A DNA stretch of 64,000 nt from an uncultured Clostridium sp. (lineage in GTDB: Bacteria; Bacillota; Clostridia; Oscillospirales; Ruminococcaceae): contig CABUDL010000007.1 in the NCBI GenBank assembly GCA_902490335.1, positions 5,803 through 69,802 on the forward strand, read 5' to 3'. The number at the start of each line of letters is the position of its first letter. Within the stretch, counting starts at the first letter, position 1. Shown piece after piece: positions 35,767 to 44,277 of the stretch. The notes beneath the pieces were generated by a model. It had not been told where the DNA came from, did not search any database, and was given only the letters and a program-made list of their open reading frames with translations. The position numbers and the translations under genes were made by a program.

Positions 35767-36290
35767 TGATGGAACTGAACGTAGCGGGAATCGTCGGGGA
35801 AAGCATTGTGGATGGACCGGGCATCCGCCTGACCGTCTTCTGTCAGGGGTGTCCGCACCACTGTCCCGGCTGCCAGAACCCGGAAACCTGGGAGTTTGCC
35901 GAGCGCACCAGGATGTCTCCCGAACAGATTCTGGAGATGGTCAAGCGCAATCCGCTGATCCGTGGAGTGACCCTGTCGGGCGGCGAGCCGTTTTCTCAGC
36001 CGGCAGAACACGCACAGCTGGCGCAGCTGCTGCATCAGAACGGCTATGAGGTAGCGGCGTACACCGGATACACCTTCGAGCAGCTGCTGGAGGGAACACC
36101 TCAGCAGCGCCAACTGCTGGAGAATATCGACGTTCTGGTGGACGGACCCTTCCTTCTGGAGAAAAAGACACTGGAGCTTCGTTTCCGCGGCAGCAGCAAC
36201 CAACGTGTCCTGAATGTGCCCGAAAGCCTTGCACAGGGAAAGGCCGTTTGGGAAAGCCGCGAAAGCTGGGTCGGAGAGCGCCGCTTTTAA
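35766..36290 (+). CDS. nrdG: Anaerobic ribonucleotide reductase activating protein
   Basis: Radical SAM activase that makes the glycyl radical on the reductase. The 174 residues show IVDGPGIRLTVFCQGC and the cluster motif CPHHCPGC (CxxxCxxC, about 32-39), followed by NPETWEF and the glycine-rich TLSGGEPFSQ. ATG at 35766 shares a base with the preceding stop; a second ATG follows directly. Third gene of the operon; its substrate is the small protein just upstream. Confidence 0.95.
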   Translation: MMELNVAGIVGESIVDGPGIRLTVFCQGCPHHCPGCQNPETWEFAERTRMSPEQILEMVKRNPLIRGVTLSGGEPFSQPAEHAQLAQLLHQNGYEVAAYTGYTFEQLLEGTPQQRQLLENIDVLVDGPFLLEKKTLELRFRGSSNQRVLNVPESLAQGKAVWESRESWVGERRF

Positions 36291-36325
36291 AGTGGATTTC
36301 AAAGCAGATTTGTCCGAAAAGCAAT

Positions 36326-36364
36326 AAAAAATGTTCAGCAGAATCTTCTGCTGAACATTTTTTT
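36326..36364. terminator. Bidirectional terminator between nrdG and the creatininase gene
   Basis: AAAAATGTTCAGCAGAA and TTCTGCTGAACATTTTT form an almost uninterrupted stem with a two-base centre (36344-36345). Confidence 0.9.
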
Positions 36365-36369
36365 GTCGG

Positions 36370-37149
36370 TTATTTCTCTTTTGCTTTAGAGCTGCCCAAG
36401 GGAAAGGAACGGAACTCTTCGATAAACTCCCGCAGGAAATTTTCTACGAGGTCCAACGCTTTTTTCCCCATTGCAGCGGTCGAATCGGCTGGGTCGCGGG
36501 GACCAAACCAACCGCTGGGAGCATTTTCACAGGTGTCGCGCGGCAGGCGCACCGAGCCGCCGTGAAAGGAAATCATCTGGATGGAGGCACAGTCGGTGTT
36601 GGCAGAAGGCGCATGGCTGTTCATCGGCTGGCACAGCTGCAGCTGCACCGCCTGCGGGTCCACCGCCATCATCGCAGAGGTTTCCAGAATGTCCCCGTGT
36701 CCTCCTTTGAGCGTCGGGTCCAGCTGCCCTGCCAGGCTCCACCAGTCGATGCTGGCGCAGACGCCGTCCGCATGGTAGATTTCCAGAGCGGTTTTGTCGA
36801 TGGCAGGATTGTTGCCGCCGTGCCCGTTTAGGATGAGGAAGCGGCGGGCGCCGTGCTGCATCAGCGAAAAGGTGATGCTGTGCAGCAGGTGGTGCAGCCC
36901 TTCATAGCCGATGTCGATGCTGCCGGCAAAGCTCATGTGGTAGGGACATACCCCATAAGGGACCGTAGGAGCGACGATAACATTGGGCAGCGACTCCACC
37001 TGTCGGGCAAGGTGGTCCGGGATCAGGAAATCGGTGCCAAGCGCGCACTGCGGTCCGTGCTGCTCACAGCTGCCGACCGGCAGCAGGATGACCGGGTCCA
37101 GCCGGAACGCCTGAGCTGCCTGCTCGGTGGTCATTTTTGCAAGGAACAT
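36370..37149 (-). CDS. Creatininase-family amidohydrolase
   Basis: A 259-residue protein of the creatininase family (also MftE-like and FAPy deformylase-like members). Metal-site motifs: LPVGSCEQHGPQCALGTDFL (E-x-H-G-P, about 23), HMSFAG, LNGHGGNNPAID (about 117) and GGHGDILETS. Reaction unknown: family members cut cyclic amides or mature peptides. Start at 37149 after GAAAGGA. It is divergent from the RpiR-type regulator, which may control it. Confidence 0.88.
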   Translation of the reverse strand: MFLAKMTTEQAAQAFRLDPVILLPVGSCEQHGPQCALGTDFLIPDHLARQVESLPNVIVAPTVPYGVCPYHMSFAGSIDIGYEGLHHLLHSITFSLMQHGARRFLILNGHGGNNPAIDKTALEIYHADGVCASIDWWSLAGQLDPTLKGGHGDILETSAMMAVDPQAVQLQLCQPMNSHAPSANTDCASIQMISFHGGSVRLPRDTCENAPSGWFGPRDPADSTAAMGKKALDLVENFLREFIEEFRSFPLGSSKAKEK

Positions 37150-37189
37150 AAAAAACGCATCCTTTCTATTCAGAATCAATAAAGAAAAA

Positions 37190-37253
37190 GTAAAAAGTTT
37201 AAAAAAATTGCGCAATCTGACATTTTATTTGAGGATTGTACTTTACTTTTTAC
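37190..37253. promoter_or_regulatory. Inverted repeat between the creatininase and RpiR genes
   Basis: GTAAAAAGT (37190-37198) and ACTTTTTAC (37245-37253) are perfect inverted copies 46 bases apart in the shared promoter region, a spacing that would allow a looped dimer of dimers. Candidate operator of the neighbouring RpiR-type regulator. The -10 TATACT of rpiR is at about 37312-37317. Confidence 0.3.
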
Positions 37254-37338
37254 CTCATATATTGTAAACTATTTATTAGAAGCCTCTTTTTCATTTATTT
37301 TACAGCCTCATTATACTCTTTGCGGCGGAGAATGTAAA

Positions 37339-38286
37339 GTGAGCGACAAAACAGCGAATCGAAAGGTTCAAGGCGTCAATCTAGTTGATAAAGGACAGGA
37401 AAAAGACATGGATATTATTCAAAGAATTCACTCCGCTTACCCGGAAATGACCAAGAAACAGAAAAGCATCGCAGACTGCCTGCTGGAATCACCGGAAGAT
37501 ATTGCATATATCACCCTGGCTCAGCTGAGTCAAAAAACCTCCTCCTCTGAGCTGACCCTGCTGCGCTTTTGCCAGAAGGTGGGCTACTCCAGCTTTTTGG
37601 AGATGAAGAGCGCCTTCCGTGAGTACACACAGAATATGGTAAAGCTTCTCTCTTCGCCGCAGTACTTTGTCCCGGATGCCACCATCACCGACATCAGCGG
37701 AAAATCGGAGCTGCTGCGTCAGATTTGCCGGGAGGAGTCGGACGCCTGCAAGGAATTTTTTGCTTCGCTCGATCTGCTTTCCATCATCTCGGCAGCAGAA
37801 GCGATTCGCAAAAGCAAACGTATTTTTATTTGTGCACACGACATCTCTCATGTGTTGGCAGAGTTTTTGGCAGCAAGGCTGAAACTGCTCTACTTTGAGC
37901 CGAAGATGATCGACCTGAACAACCTCAACGACACCCAGGAAAAGCTGGAGATGCTGACCAGCGACGACATCGTTATCTTTATTGCCTTTCCAAAATACTA
38001 CTACCCGCTGGGCTCCATTGCCAAAAATGCCTTTTCGCGCGGCGCACAGATTTTGACCATCACCGACAGCGTTTCTTCGCCGACGGTGCAGTACAGCAAA
38101 TATCTGCTGCTCTGCCACACCTCCACCAGAGTCTTTTATAACTCGCTGACTTTGCCGATGGCACTGGCAAACCTGCTGCTCTCCTATCTGGTCATCGACC
38201 TGGGACCGGATTACCGCAGCCGCGATTTGAGCAATGCGCCATTGCCAAAGACCGATTCCTTGGCAGAACAGGAAAAAACAGAATAA
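37339..38286 (+). CDS. RpiR/MurR-type regulator with SIS domain
   Basis: A 315-residue transcription regulator: N-terminal HTH_6 domain (about 24-100, MTKKQKSIADCLLESPEDIA, KTSSSELTLLRFCQKVGYSS) and C-terminal sugar-isomerase SIS domain (about 150-285) that usually binds a phosphosugar. The GTG at 37339 has GGAG exactly eight bases upstream; the internal ATG at 37408 would give a more typical 292 residues but has a poorer site. Divergent from the creatininase gene. Confidence 0.88.
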   Translation: MSDKTANRKVQGVNLVDKGQEKDMDIIQRIHSAYPEMTKKQKSIADCLLESPEDIAYITLAQLSQKTSSSELTLLRFCQKVGYSSFLEMKSAFREYTQNMVKLLSSPQYFVPDATITDISGKSELLRQICREESDACKEFFASLDLLSIISAAEAIRKSKRIFICAHDISHVLAEFLAARLKLLYFEPKMIDLNNLNDTQEKLEMLTSDDIVIFIAFPKYYYPLGSIAKNAFSRGAQILTITDSVSSPTVQYSKYLLLCHTSTRVFYNSLTLPMALANLLLSYLVIDLGPDYRSRDLSNAPLPKTDSLAEQEKTE

Positions 38287-38302
38287 CCTTCTCTTATGAA
38301 AT

Positions 38303-38337
38303 AAACCGCCTTCGCATTTTGGTGCGAGGGCGGTTTT
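38303..38337 (+). terminator. Terminator after the RpiR-type gene
   Basis: AAACCGCC-TTCGCA (38303-38316) pairs with TGCGA-GGGCGGTTT (38323-38336) with a small mismatch, ending in T-run. Confidence 0.8.
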
Positions 38338-38379
38338 GATTTGGACAGAGTCTTTATCCTATGGTCGGCAGCCGGAAGG

Positions 38380-38865
38380 CTATTGACACAGCTCTACCGC
38401 CTGCTTGCCGCTCATCTGCTCGATTTCAAAGCAGAGGATGCACAGCGAGGACCATTCCTTGTCGATGGTCTGCTGGTGGCTCTGCGGGCTGTCCAGCGGG
38501 ACATAGCGAGCGCACAGCTTGCGCACGGCATCCATCTTTTCGTCGGGCTGCTCAACGATGCGCACCCTGCCACGCAGCACCACACTCTGATAAAAGGTGG
38601 TGTAGCGCTCGGGACAGATGCGGTCCTGTGCGATGACACAAAATCCGGCGCGGTCGTCCTGACGGAGCAAATCCAGCTTGTAGCCGGACAGGGCACAGTG
38701 AAAGTAGAGTTTGCCATCGGTGTAGACGTAGCTTAAAGGAACTTGATAAGGAAAGCCGTCCGGCTGGTTGAGCGACAGGGTACCGGATGTAGAAGATTCC
38801 AGCAGTTTGATGGATTGCTGCTGGGAAAGCTGCTGGCGGTGACGCCGCATGGAAATGGGATTCAT
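38380..38865 (-). CDS. Pyridoxamine 5'-phosphate oxidase-family flavoprotein
   Basis: A 161-residue split-barrel protein of the NimA/PNPOx-like family: GTLSLNQPDGFPYQVPLSYV, LYFHCALSGYKLDLLRQDDR, VLRGRVRIVEQPDEK. These bind FMN or heme and reduce small molecules; the substrate is unknown. The ATG at 38865 is eight bases after AGGAGG, better than the ATG at 38871. It follows the GyrI-like gene with 25 bases between, probably one transcript. Confidence 0.85.
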   Translation of the reverse strand: MNPISMRRHRQQLSQQQSIKLLESSTSGTLSLNQPDGFPYQVPLSYVYTDGKLYFHCALSGYKLDLLRQDDRAGFCVIAQDRICPERYTTFYQSVVLRGRVRIVEQPDEKMDAVRKLCARYVPLDSPQSHQQTIDKEWSSLCILCFEIEQMSGKQAVELCQ

Positions 38866-38890
38866 GGACATGACCTCCTGAGATGATGGA

Positions 38891-39400
38891 TTATTTTTTG
38901 CGCAGCGGGAAAATCAACAGCATGGAAGCCAGCTTGATGCGGCTGCGGCGGTCGTACAGCTCATAGGATTCGATGCCGGGCAGGACCTCATAACCGGAAT
39001 CGGGCAGCCATTTGTTGAAGAAATAATTTTTGGCTTTGGCTACGGCAAGGGTCAGACCGGAAGGGTCCTTGAAATCAACGTTGATTTGCGCATAGGCGCC
39101 GACTGGAAGCTCCTTGACCAGCAGCTCTTCCTCCTGCTCGCTGTTGTCCACCAGGTCACCGACAAAGTAGGAAAAGCGTCCCTGCTCGTCCGGCACAGCG
39201 GTGGCAACCAGTGTGCCGCTGGGATTGGACGGCTCTTTTAGCAGCGAGCGTTTGGACTGGAATTTTTGCTGGAGTGCGGTGACATCCTTGCGGTAATCGT
39301 GTTTGTCGGTGGTGACCTCCATCCCTGCGGCAAAGCGGGAATGGTCAAACTCCTTCACAACGACTGTGAAGGGTGGTTTCTTTTGGAAAAAAGAAAACAT
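38891..39400 (-). CDS. GyrI-like small-molecule-binding protein
   Basis: A 169-residue stand-alone effector-binding (GyrI-like/AraC_E_bind) domain: FSYFVGDLVDN, then LLVKELPVGAYAQINVD and FFNKWLPDSGYEVLPGIESY followed by ELYDRRSR. Stand-alone members bind or hydrolyse small toxic molecules or act as regulators without DNA-binding domain. The start MFSFFQKK at 39400 has GGGAGG nine bases upstream. Confidence 0.78.
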   Translation of the reverse strand: MFSFFQKKPPFTVVVKEFDHSRFAAGMEVTTDKHDYRKDVTALQQKFQSKRSLLKEPSNPSGTLVATAVPDEQGRFSYFVGDLVDNSEQEEELLVKELPVGAYAQINVDFKDPSGLTLAVAKAKNYFFNKWLPDSGYEVLPGIESYELYDRRSRIKLASMLLIFPLRKK

Positions 39401-39440
39401 AATAAAAATCCTCCCGTAAAATAAGATGATATAAAAAATC

Positions 39441-39466
39441 AGCCCCTTGAGAAAACCCAAGGGGCT
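39441..39466 (-). terminator. Terminator after pcp copy 1
   Basis: AGCCCCTTG (39441-39449) pairs with CAAGGGGCT (39458-39466); on the minus strand a GATTTTTTAT run follows. Confidence 0.85.
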
Positions 39467-39477
39467 AAAGATTTGTC

Positions 39478-40119
39478 TTAGTGGGTTGCGCCGCCGGCAG
39501 CAGCGATGTCCTGTTCATTTTCGATGGCAGCTTCGATAGCCAGTTTCAGACCCTTGCTGATTTCAGCGATGGTCATGGAAGCCATGTTCGGGTGGTTCTG
39601 GATGGTTGCGTACGGAACATGGATAAAGCCGCCGCGTGTGTTCGGGAATTCATGTGCCAGCTGATACAGCAGGTGGTACATCAGGTCATTGCAGACATAG
39701 GTGCCGGCTGTGTTGGAAACAGCAGCAGGGACGCCGTTGTCCATCATCTTTTTGACCATTGCTTTGATTGGAACGGTAGCAAAGTAAGCAGCCGGTCCAT
39801 CCTCGTAGATGGTTTCGCTCTGCGGAGCGTTGCCTTCGTTGTCCGGGAAGCCGCTTGGGCAGTCCTCACAGTTGATGGCAACACGCTCAACGTTCATCGA
39901 GGTGCGACCGCCTGCCTGTCCAACCAGGATGACGATATCCGGGTTTTCACGGCGAACGATTTCATGGACGGTCTTGCCGCCTTTGCGGAATACAACAGGG
40001 ATTTCTTCTTTTACGATCTGTGCGCCGCAGATTTCATCCGGCAACAGGCGAACAGCCTCAAAAGAGGGGTTCATTGCTTCTTTACCAAATGGCTGGAAAC
40101 CGGTAACAACAACTTTCAT
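39478..40119 (-). CDS. pcp: Pyroglutamyl-peptidase I, copy 1
   Basis: Cysteine peptidase (C15) that frees 5-oxoproline from peptide N-termini. The 213 residues have VTGFQPFGKEAMNPSFEA, the glutamate region VERVAINCEDCPSGFPDN, the catalytic cysteine in NTAGTYVCNDLMYHLLYQLA, and histidine in FIHVPYATIQNHP. The site AAAAGGAGAATGCAA before the ATG is the same as at the second copy (43937). Last gene of cassette 1: DUF969-DUF979-M29-like-pcp. Confidence 0.95.
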   Translation of the reverse strand: MKVVVTGFQPFGKEAMNPSFEAVRLLPDEICGAQIVKEEIPVVFRKGGKTVHEIVRRENPDIVILVGQAGGRTSMNVERVAINCEDCPSGFPDNEGNAPQSETIYEDGPAAYFATVPIKAMVKKMMDNGVPAAVSNTAGTYVCNDLMYHLLYQLAHEFPNTRGGFIHVPYATIQNHPNMASMTIAEISKGLKLAIEAAIENEQDIAAAGGATH

Positions 40120-40155
40120 TTTGCATTCTCCTTTTCTGTTTGAATGATGATAGGT

Positions 40156-41127
40156 TTAAACGACAGGAATGCCGTTTTCCATGATAAGCGTTTGGTCTGC
40201 GTAGATGGTAGGGCGGTGGAACACCAGGTCAAAATGACCGGCTGCATCCTGAACGCCGCCCAGAGCCAGATTGCGTCCCATCCCGATGTGGAAGGTGGAA
40301 AAGGTGGATTCATCCTCGATATAGCAGTTACCCAGACATTGGGACAGGGTGTTTAGTCCAATCCCAAATTCACCTGCCACATAGATTCTGGGGTCGTTGA
40401 AGCTGTCCATATAACGTTTGAGGTATCTGCCGGAGCGGTTTTCTCCTATTTCAGTCAGCCGTCCCTGCGAGAAGGTTAAATGGATGGGCGATGACGGAAT
40501 GCCGAGATACCCCATCGAACCGTCCACGACTGCTTTGCCCTCGGTGCAGCTTTCCTCGATGCCGATGAAGATTTCAAAGCTGGAGGAGCCTACCTTTCCG
40601 GGGCGGTCCGCCAGACCATTGAACAGACCGGGATTTCGTCCCTTTTTGCCAAAATGCAGGTCGGTCCCAAGTTCGGTGGTGACGTGGATGGTCTGCGCCT
40701 TGTGTAAAGCGTCAATCATCCCACGAGCCAGCTCCTCTGCCTGATGCGGGTCCATCTGCAAAAAATCGAAGGACAGCATCGAATGGTTGTTGTTGGTGGC
40801 AAGAGGAAGAGAAAGAAAGCGTCGTCCGTTTTGCAGCAGCTCGCGGACGGCATTGGTGGTGATCAGCGAAAAATTGGTTGCACCGATGATCAAATCGTGA
40901 TGCAGGAAAAAGCCCAGCAGGGAATCGAACATCAGTCCGGGCTGCGTGCAATCCTCGGGAATGGTGATCATGGCAGGAGTTGCCTGTGCATCCTGTGTAG
41001 CTTTCCACAACGCGATGCTTTCTTTGACATGGGTGTCGTCGGAGATGATGAGAACATTTTCACCCGGCTTCACCCGGCACCACTGATTGATAACGATTTT
41101 GGCGCCTTTATTCATCGGCATGGGCAT
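40156..41127 (-). CDS. M29/AmpS-like peptidase or NicX-like metalloenzyme
   Basis: A 323-residue protein of the COG2309 (AmpS/NicX-like) group: VINQWCRVKPGENVLIISDD at the start, then GATNFSLITTNAVRELLQNG, SFEIFIGIEESCTEGKAVVD and FGIGLN, FHIGMGRNLALGG near the end with candidate metal ligands (E, E, H). The group holds metal-dependent aminopeptidases and pyridine-ring dioxygenase relatives; here the 5-oxoproline context favours a peptidase or oxoproline-related hydrolase, but this is inference. It is present only in cassette 1 and absent from cassette 2. Confidence 0.65.
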   Translation of the reverse strand: MPMPMNKGAKIVINQWCRVKPGENVLIISDDTHVKESIALWKATQDAQATPAMITIPEDCTQPGLMFDSLLGFFLHHDLIIGATNFSLITTNAVRELLQNGRRFLSLPLATNNNHSMLSFDFLQMDPHQAEELARGMIDALHKAQTIHVTTELGTDLHFGKKGRNPGLFNGLADRPGKVGSSSFEIFIGIEESCTEGKAVVDGSMGYLGIPSSPIHLTFSQGRLTEIGENRSGRYLKRYMDSFNDPRIYVAGEFGIGLNTLSQCLGNCYIEDESTFSTFHIGMGRNLALGGVQDAAGHFDLVFHRPTIYADQTLIMENGIPVV

Positions 41128-41155
41128 ATTTTGTTGTCTCCTTTATAACATTTCT

Positions 41156-41197
41156 GAAAGGGTCTGCTGCGGCAAAGATGACACAGCGGACCCTTTC
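41156..41197 (-). other. Strong hairpin between DUF979 gene 1 and the peptidase gene
   Basis: GAAAGGGTCTGCTG (41156-41169) pairs over 14 bases with CAGCGGACCCTTTC (41184-41197), one G-U. No U-run follows on the minus strand, so it is more likely an RNA-processing or stability element than a terminator. Confidence 0.5.
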
Positions 41198-41216
41198 GAA
41201 ATGACGTGATTTCGTT

Positions 41217-42173
41217 TTATGCGTTGACCATCATGCACATATAGATGATCTGGAATACCAGCATCAGCAGAGATGGAACAAGCTGCATCTTGATGATGGA
41301 GTATTTATCCTTTACCTCGAGGTAAACACCGGGAACGATGTTGAAGTTAGCAGCCATTGGGGTCAGCAGGGTACCGCAGTAGCCGCAGGTCATTGCCAAT
41401 GTGACCATATACAGCGGGTTTGCGCCCAGGCTGATAACAAACGGAACACCGATACCAACGGTCATAACGGTGATAGCAGCAAACGCGTTGCCCATGATGA
41501 TGGTGAACAGTACCATGCCCAGAGCGTAAGCAACGATACCGATATAGACGTTGCCGGATGGGATGATTTTACCAAAGATATTGGCAAACGCGTCGCCGAC
41601 GCCGGCTTTGGTGAAGATAGCGCCCAGACAGGACAGCAGCAGCGGCATGATGTAGATAGCGCTGGTCATGTCGAGGAATCGGCGACCCTCTTCCAGGAAG
41701 GTCATAGCTTTGTTCTCGCGGTTCCAGATGACCAGCAGGATGACGCCGAGGATGGTAGCGAACAGGGAACCGAGCAGAGAGCTCCAGCCCTTCATAAAGA
41801 AGGAAATGATGATGGAGAATACACCTGCGCCAAACGCAGGAATAAAAATCTTCATACCAATCTTCTTGTAGTTTTTCACCTGTTCTTCTTTGCTGGCGGA
41901 CTTTAAGTTGCCCGATTTTACCATGTTCAGTGCTGCCGGGATACAGGTGATGGCAACAATGATGCCGCTGGCAAGCGGAGGAAGCCACTGACCGAATGCA
42001 ACGACGATACCCAGAGTGAACCAGAAAGCTCCGGTTGGCAAAAAGTGTTTGTTGGCTTTTACAATCCATGCCCTTACACCGCAATACATGCAGAAAAGAC
42101 CGGACAGGATGTACATAACTTGTACGAGTTTGTCAGAGATGGAATACTCTGGGCTCATAAAATAAGATAACAT
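41217..42173 (-). CDS. DUF979 membrane protein, putative 5-oxoproline transporter subunit, copy 1
   Basis: A 318-residue integral membrane protein (DUF979, PF06166) with about nine helices, starting MLSYFMSPEYSISDKLVQVM and including ILSGLFCMYCGVRAWIV, FTIIMGNAFAAITVMTVGIG and MTCGYCGTLLTPMAANFNIV. The DUF969/DUF979 pair is named a 5-oxoproline transporter in protein databases from its linkage with pcp. AAAGGGGAG precedes the ATG. Translated just after the DUF969 gene. Confidence 0.88.
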   Translation of the reverse strand: MLSYFMSPEYSISDKLVQVMYILSGLFCMYCGVRAWIVKANKHFLPTGAFWFTLGIVVAFGQWLPPLASGIIVAITCIPAALNMVKSGNLKSASKEEQVKNYKKIGMKIFIPAFGAGVFSIIISFFMKGWSSLLGSLFATILGVILLVIWNRENKAMTFLEEGRRFLDMTSAIYIMPLLLSCLGAIFTKAGVGDAFANIFGKIIPSGNVYIGIVAYALGMVLFTIIMGNAFAAITVMTVGIGVPFVISLGANPLYMVTLAMTCGYCGTLLTPMAANFNIVPGVYLEVKDKYSIIKMQLVPSLLMLVFQIIYMCMMVNA

Positions 42174-42195
42174 CTTGGTTTACTCCCCTTTCTGC

Positions 42196-42900
42196 TTAGT
42201 TAGCGGCTGGTTTTTTGTCGCTTTTGTAGATGTCAGGATAGTACTTCTTGATCATCTTCTTGTCTACCAGATAGCTCTGAGATGCGCTGACAACCATTGC
42301 AAACAAAGCAACAGGAACCTGAACCATAACAATCTGCATAACGTCGACATCGTAGCCAATATTTGCCAAGGTGGACTGAATCAGCAGGACAGAGGAGTTG
42401 GCTGCGAACAGACACTGACCGAAGAAATTTGCCAAGTTGGAACCTTTACCGTACAAAGCCTTGATGGTTTCTTCGTGCTCTGGAGCAACCTCATAACCTT
42501 TGGAAGTGATGGTTCCCAAGGTCATTGGCATCAGGATTGGACGGACAAAGGAAGTGATTCCGGTAATCGGAATCTTAAAGATAATGCAGATTTCGTCCAC
42601 AATGTTCCAGATAGCAATCAGTACACCGGAGGTTAATCCCTTTGCGCGACGGATCAGGTCAGCAGCAGCTTCCTTCAGACCGTTTCTCTCCAGTGTGCCG
42701 GTCAGAATCATCAGAATGATGGTGATCAGTTGATTTCGGTTTGCGACAAAGGTGGTTCCGACGGTTTCCAGCAGGTCGATGACGTTTATTCCGCCAAAGA
42801 TTGCAGTAACGATAGCCGAAACGACGATGATGGCAATAGGCTCCAGCTTAACAGCAAAACCTATAATGACCACCAGTACGCCAAGCAAGCACCAATACAT
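42196..42900 (-). CDS. DUF969 membrane protein, putative 5-oxoproline transporter subunit, copy 1
   Basis: A 234-residue membrane protein (DUF969, PF06149): MYWCLLGVLVVIIGFAVKLE, VVSAIVTAIFGG, LIRRAKGLTSGVLIAIW, and IKALYGKGSNLANFFGQCLF. First gene of cassette 1. The ATG at 42900 follows AAAGGGGTG. The upstream 395 bases to the next gene contain a palindrome at 42940-42965 and the terminator of the second pcp copy; the rest (about 42966-43257) is A+T-rich with no gene I can support. Confidence 0.87.
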   Translation of the reverse strand: MYWCLLGVLVVIIGFAVKLEPIAIIVVSAIVTAIFGGINVIDLLETVGTTFVANRNQLITIILMILTGTLERNGLKEAAADLIRRAKGLTSGVLIAIWNIVDEICIIFKIPITGITSFVRPILMPMTLGTITSKGYEVAPEHEETIKALYGKGSNLANFFGQCLFAANSSVLLIQSTLANIGYDVDVMQIVMVQVPVALFAMVVSASQSYLVDKKMIKKYYPDIYKSDKKPAAN

Positions 42901-42939
42901 AAAAACACCCCTTTTAATAGATTGAAAGAAAGGATTTTC

Positions 42940-42965
42940 GTCATAAAGTTGGCAATCTTTATGAC
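42940..42965. promoter_or_regulatory. Palindromic operator candidate before cassette 1
   Basis: GTCATAAAG, eight bases, CTTTATGAC: a perfect 9-bp dyad about 40 bases before the DUF969 start. The same half-site (TTTATGAC at 46003-46010) lies next to the -10 of cassette 2. Confidence 0.5.
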
Positions 42966-43257
42966 TTTTGCTAACATTATTACGATAAAGCGCTAAAGAC
43001 AAGCTATTTTAAACAAAATATGAATATTCTATAAATTGAATAAAAAATCAAAAGTTTGTTTTTATTATTCATAGAAATCTGTAGGCATTTTAAATAAATC
43101 AAACGTTAAAATATAGTCAAAGCGAATAAAAGCCGCCTGATGTCGATTATCGGTCAGTTTACTGTCAGCAAAAATAAGGTCAAAATATCATCTGTTAATA
43201 AAACAAATCAAATCCATCATGCCCATAAAATTAAGAATAATACAGTTTGCAAAATAA

Positions 43258-43288
43258 AAACAGCTCTTTCCATTGGAAAGAGCTGTTT
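43258..43288 (-). terminator. Terminator after pcp copy 2
   Basis: AAACAGCTCTTTCC (43258-43271) pairs perfectly with GGAAAGAGCTGTTT (43275-43288); T-rich run on the minus strand after it. Confidence 0.88.
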
Positions 43289-43295
43289 GGATTCA

Positions 43296-43937
43296 TTAGT
43301 GGGTTGCACCGCCGGCAGCAGCGATGTCCTGTTCGTTTTCGATGGCAGCTTCTACGGAAAGCAGCAGACCGCGGCTGATTTCCTCGAGGGTCATCGAAGC
43401 CATGTTCGGATGGTTCTGAATGGTTGCATACGGAACATGGATGAAGCCACCGCGTGTGTTCGGGAACTCATGTGCCAGCTGATACAGCAGATGATACATC
43501 AGGTCGTTGCAGACGTAGGTGCCGGCTGTGTTGGAAACGGAAGCAGGAACACCGTTGTCCATCATCTTTTTGACCATCGCTTTGATTGGAATGGTAGCAA
43601 AGTAAGCGTCAGGACCGTCGGCATAGATTTTTTCATCCTGCGGAGCGTTGCCTTCGTTGTCCGGGAAACCGCTCGGGCAGTCCTCACAGTTGATGGCAAC
43701 ACGCTCAACGGTCATTGCAGCGCGTCCGCCTGCCTGTCCGACCAGGATGACGATGTCAGGATTCTCGCGGCGAACTGCCTCGTGGACTGCCTGACCGCCT
43801 TTGCGGAAAACAACAGGGATTTCTTCTTTGACAATCTGTGCACCGGCAATTTCATCCGGCAGCATTCTGACTGCTTCAAAGGATGGATTCATGGTTTCTT
43901 TGCCGAAAGGCTGGAAACCGGTAACCAAGACTTTCAT
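43296..43937 (-). CDS. pcp: Pyroglutamyl-peptidase I, copy 2
   Basis: A 213-residue C15 peptidase, the same length as copy 1 and very close in sequence (VTGFQPFGKETMNPSFEAV, NTAGTYVCNDLMYHLLYQLA, FIHVPYATIQNHPNMASMTL). All catalytic regions are kept, so both are likely active. ATG at 43937 with the same AAAAGGAGAATGCAA leader as copy 1. A long upstream extension of the frame (to 44114) lacks a ribosome site and is not used. Last gene of cassette 2. Confidence 0.95.
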   Translation of the reverse strand: MKVLVTGFQPFGKETMNPSFEAVRMLPDEIAGAQIVKEEIPVVFRKGGQAVHEAVRRENPDIVILVGQAGGRAAMTVERVAINCEDCPSGFPDNEGNAPQDEKIYADGPDAYFATIPIKAMVKKMMDNGVPASVSNTAGTYVCNDLMYHLLYQLAHEFPNTRGGFIHVPYATIQNHPNMASMTLEEISRGLLLSVEAAIENEQDIAAAGGATH

Positions 43938-44277
43938 GTTGCATTCTCCTTTTGATAAACTTACCAGCTGCCGACAGCAGTCTTGCTGCCGGTACAGGAA
44001 GAGAGATACATCCGCTGCCTTCTGTCCGCAAAAGCTGCAACAAGGTCTGTCAGCAGAGGAAACCGAAAGAAAGGAGGAACAGTCTTTCCGGCGCTTTCCA
44101 TCATCGACAGGCAAGGTTGTTTCTTTTTGGTTCCGGTCGGAACAGCCAGCAGCCTTATCGGCAAAAAGGATAAAGAGAGAAGAACCTTTTGCAGAAAAGC
44201 AGATGTCCGACAGAAGGAACAGCGGTTGGTGACGAGTGGAAGCTGCACGATAACGGTTTGTGCAGCAGGGGAAAAGG
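43938..44277. other. 340-base gap where cassette 1 has the peptidase gene
   Basis: No supported gene on either strand. Translation of the minus strand shows no resemblance to the M29-like protein of cassette 1, so I see no remnant. GAAAGGAGG-like purine stretches on the plus strand lead no ORF. Confidence 0.4.

Noticed and set aside
43938..44277. Remnant of the M29-like gene in cassette 2
   Set aside because: Minus-strand translations show no similar peptide to the cassette 1 protein.
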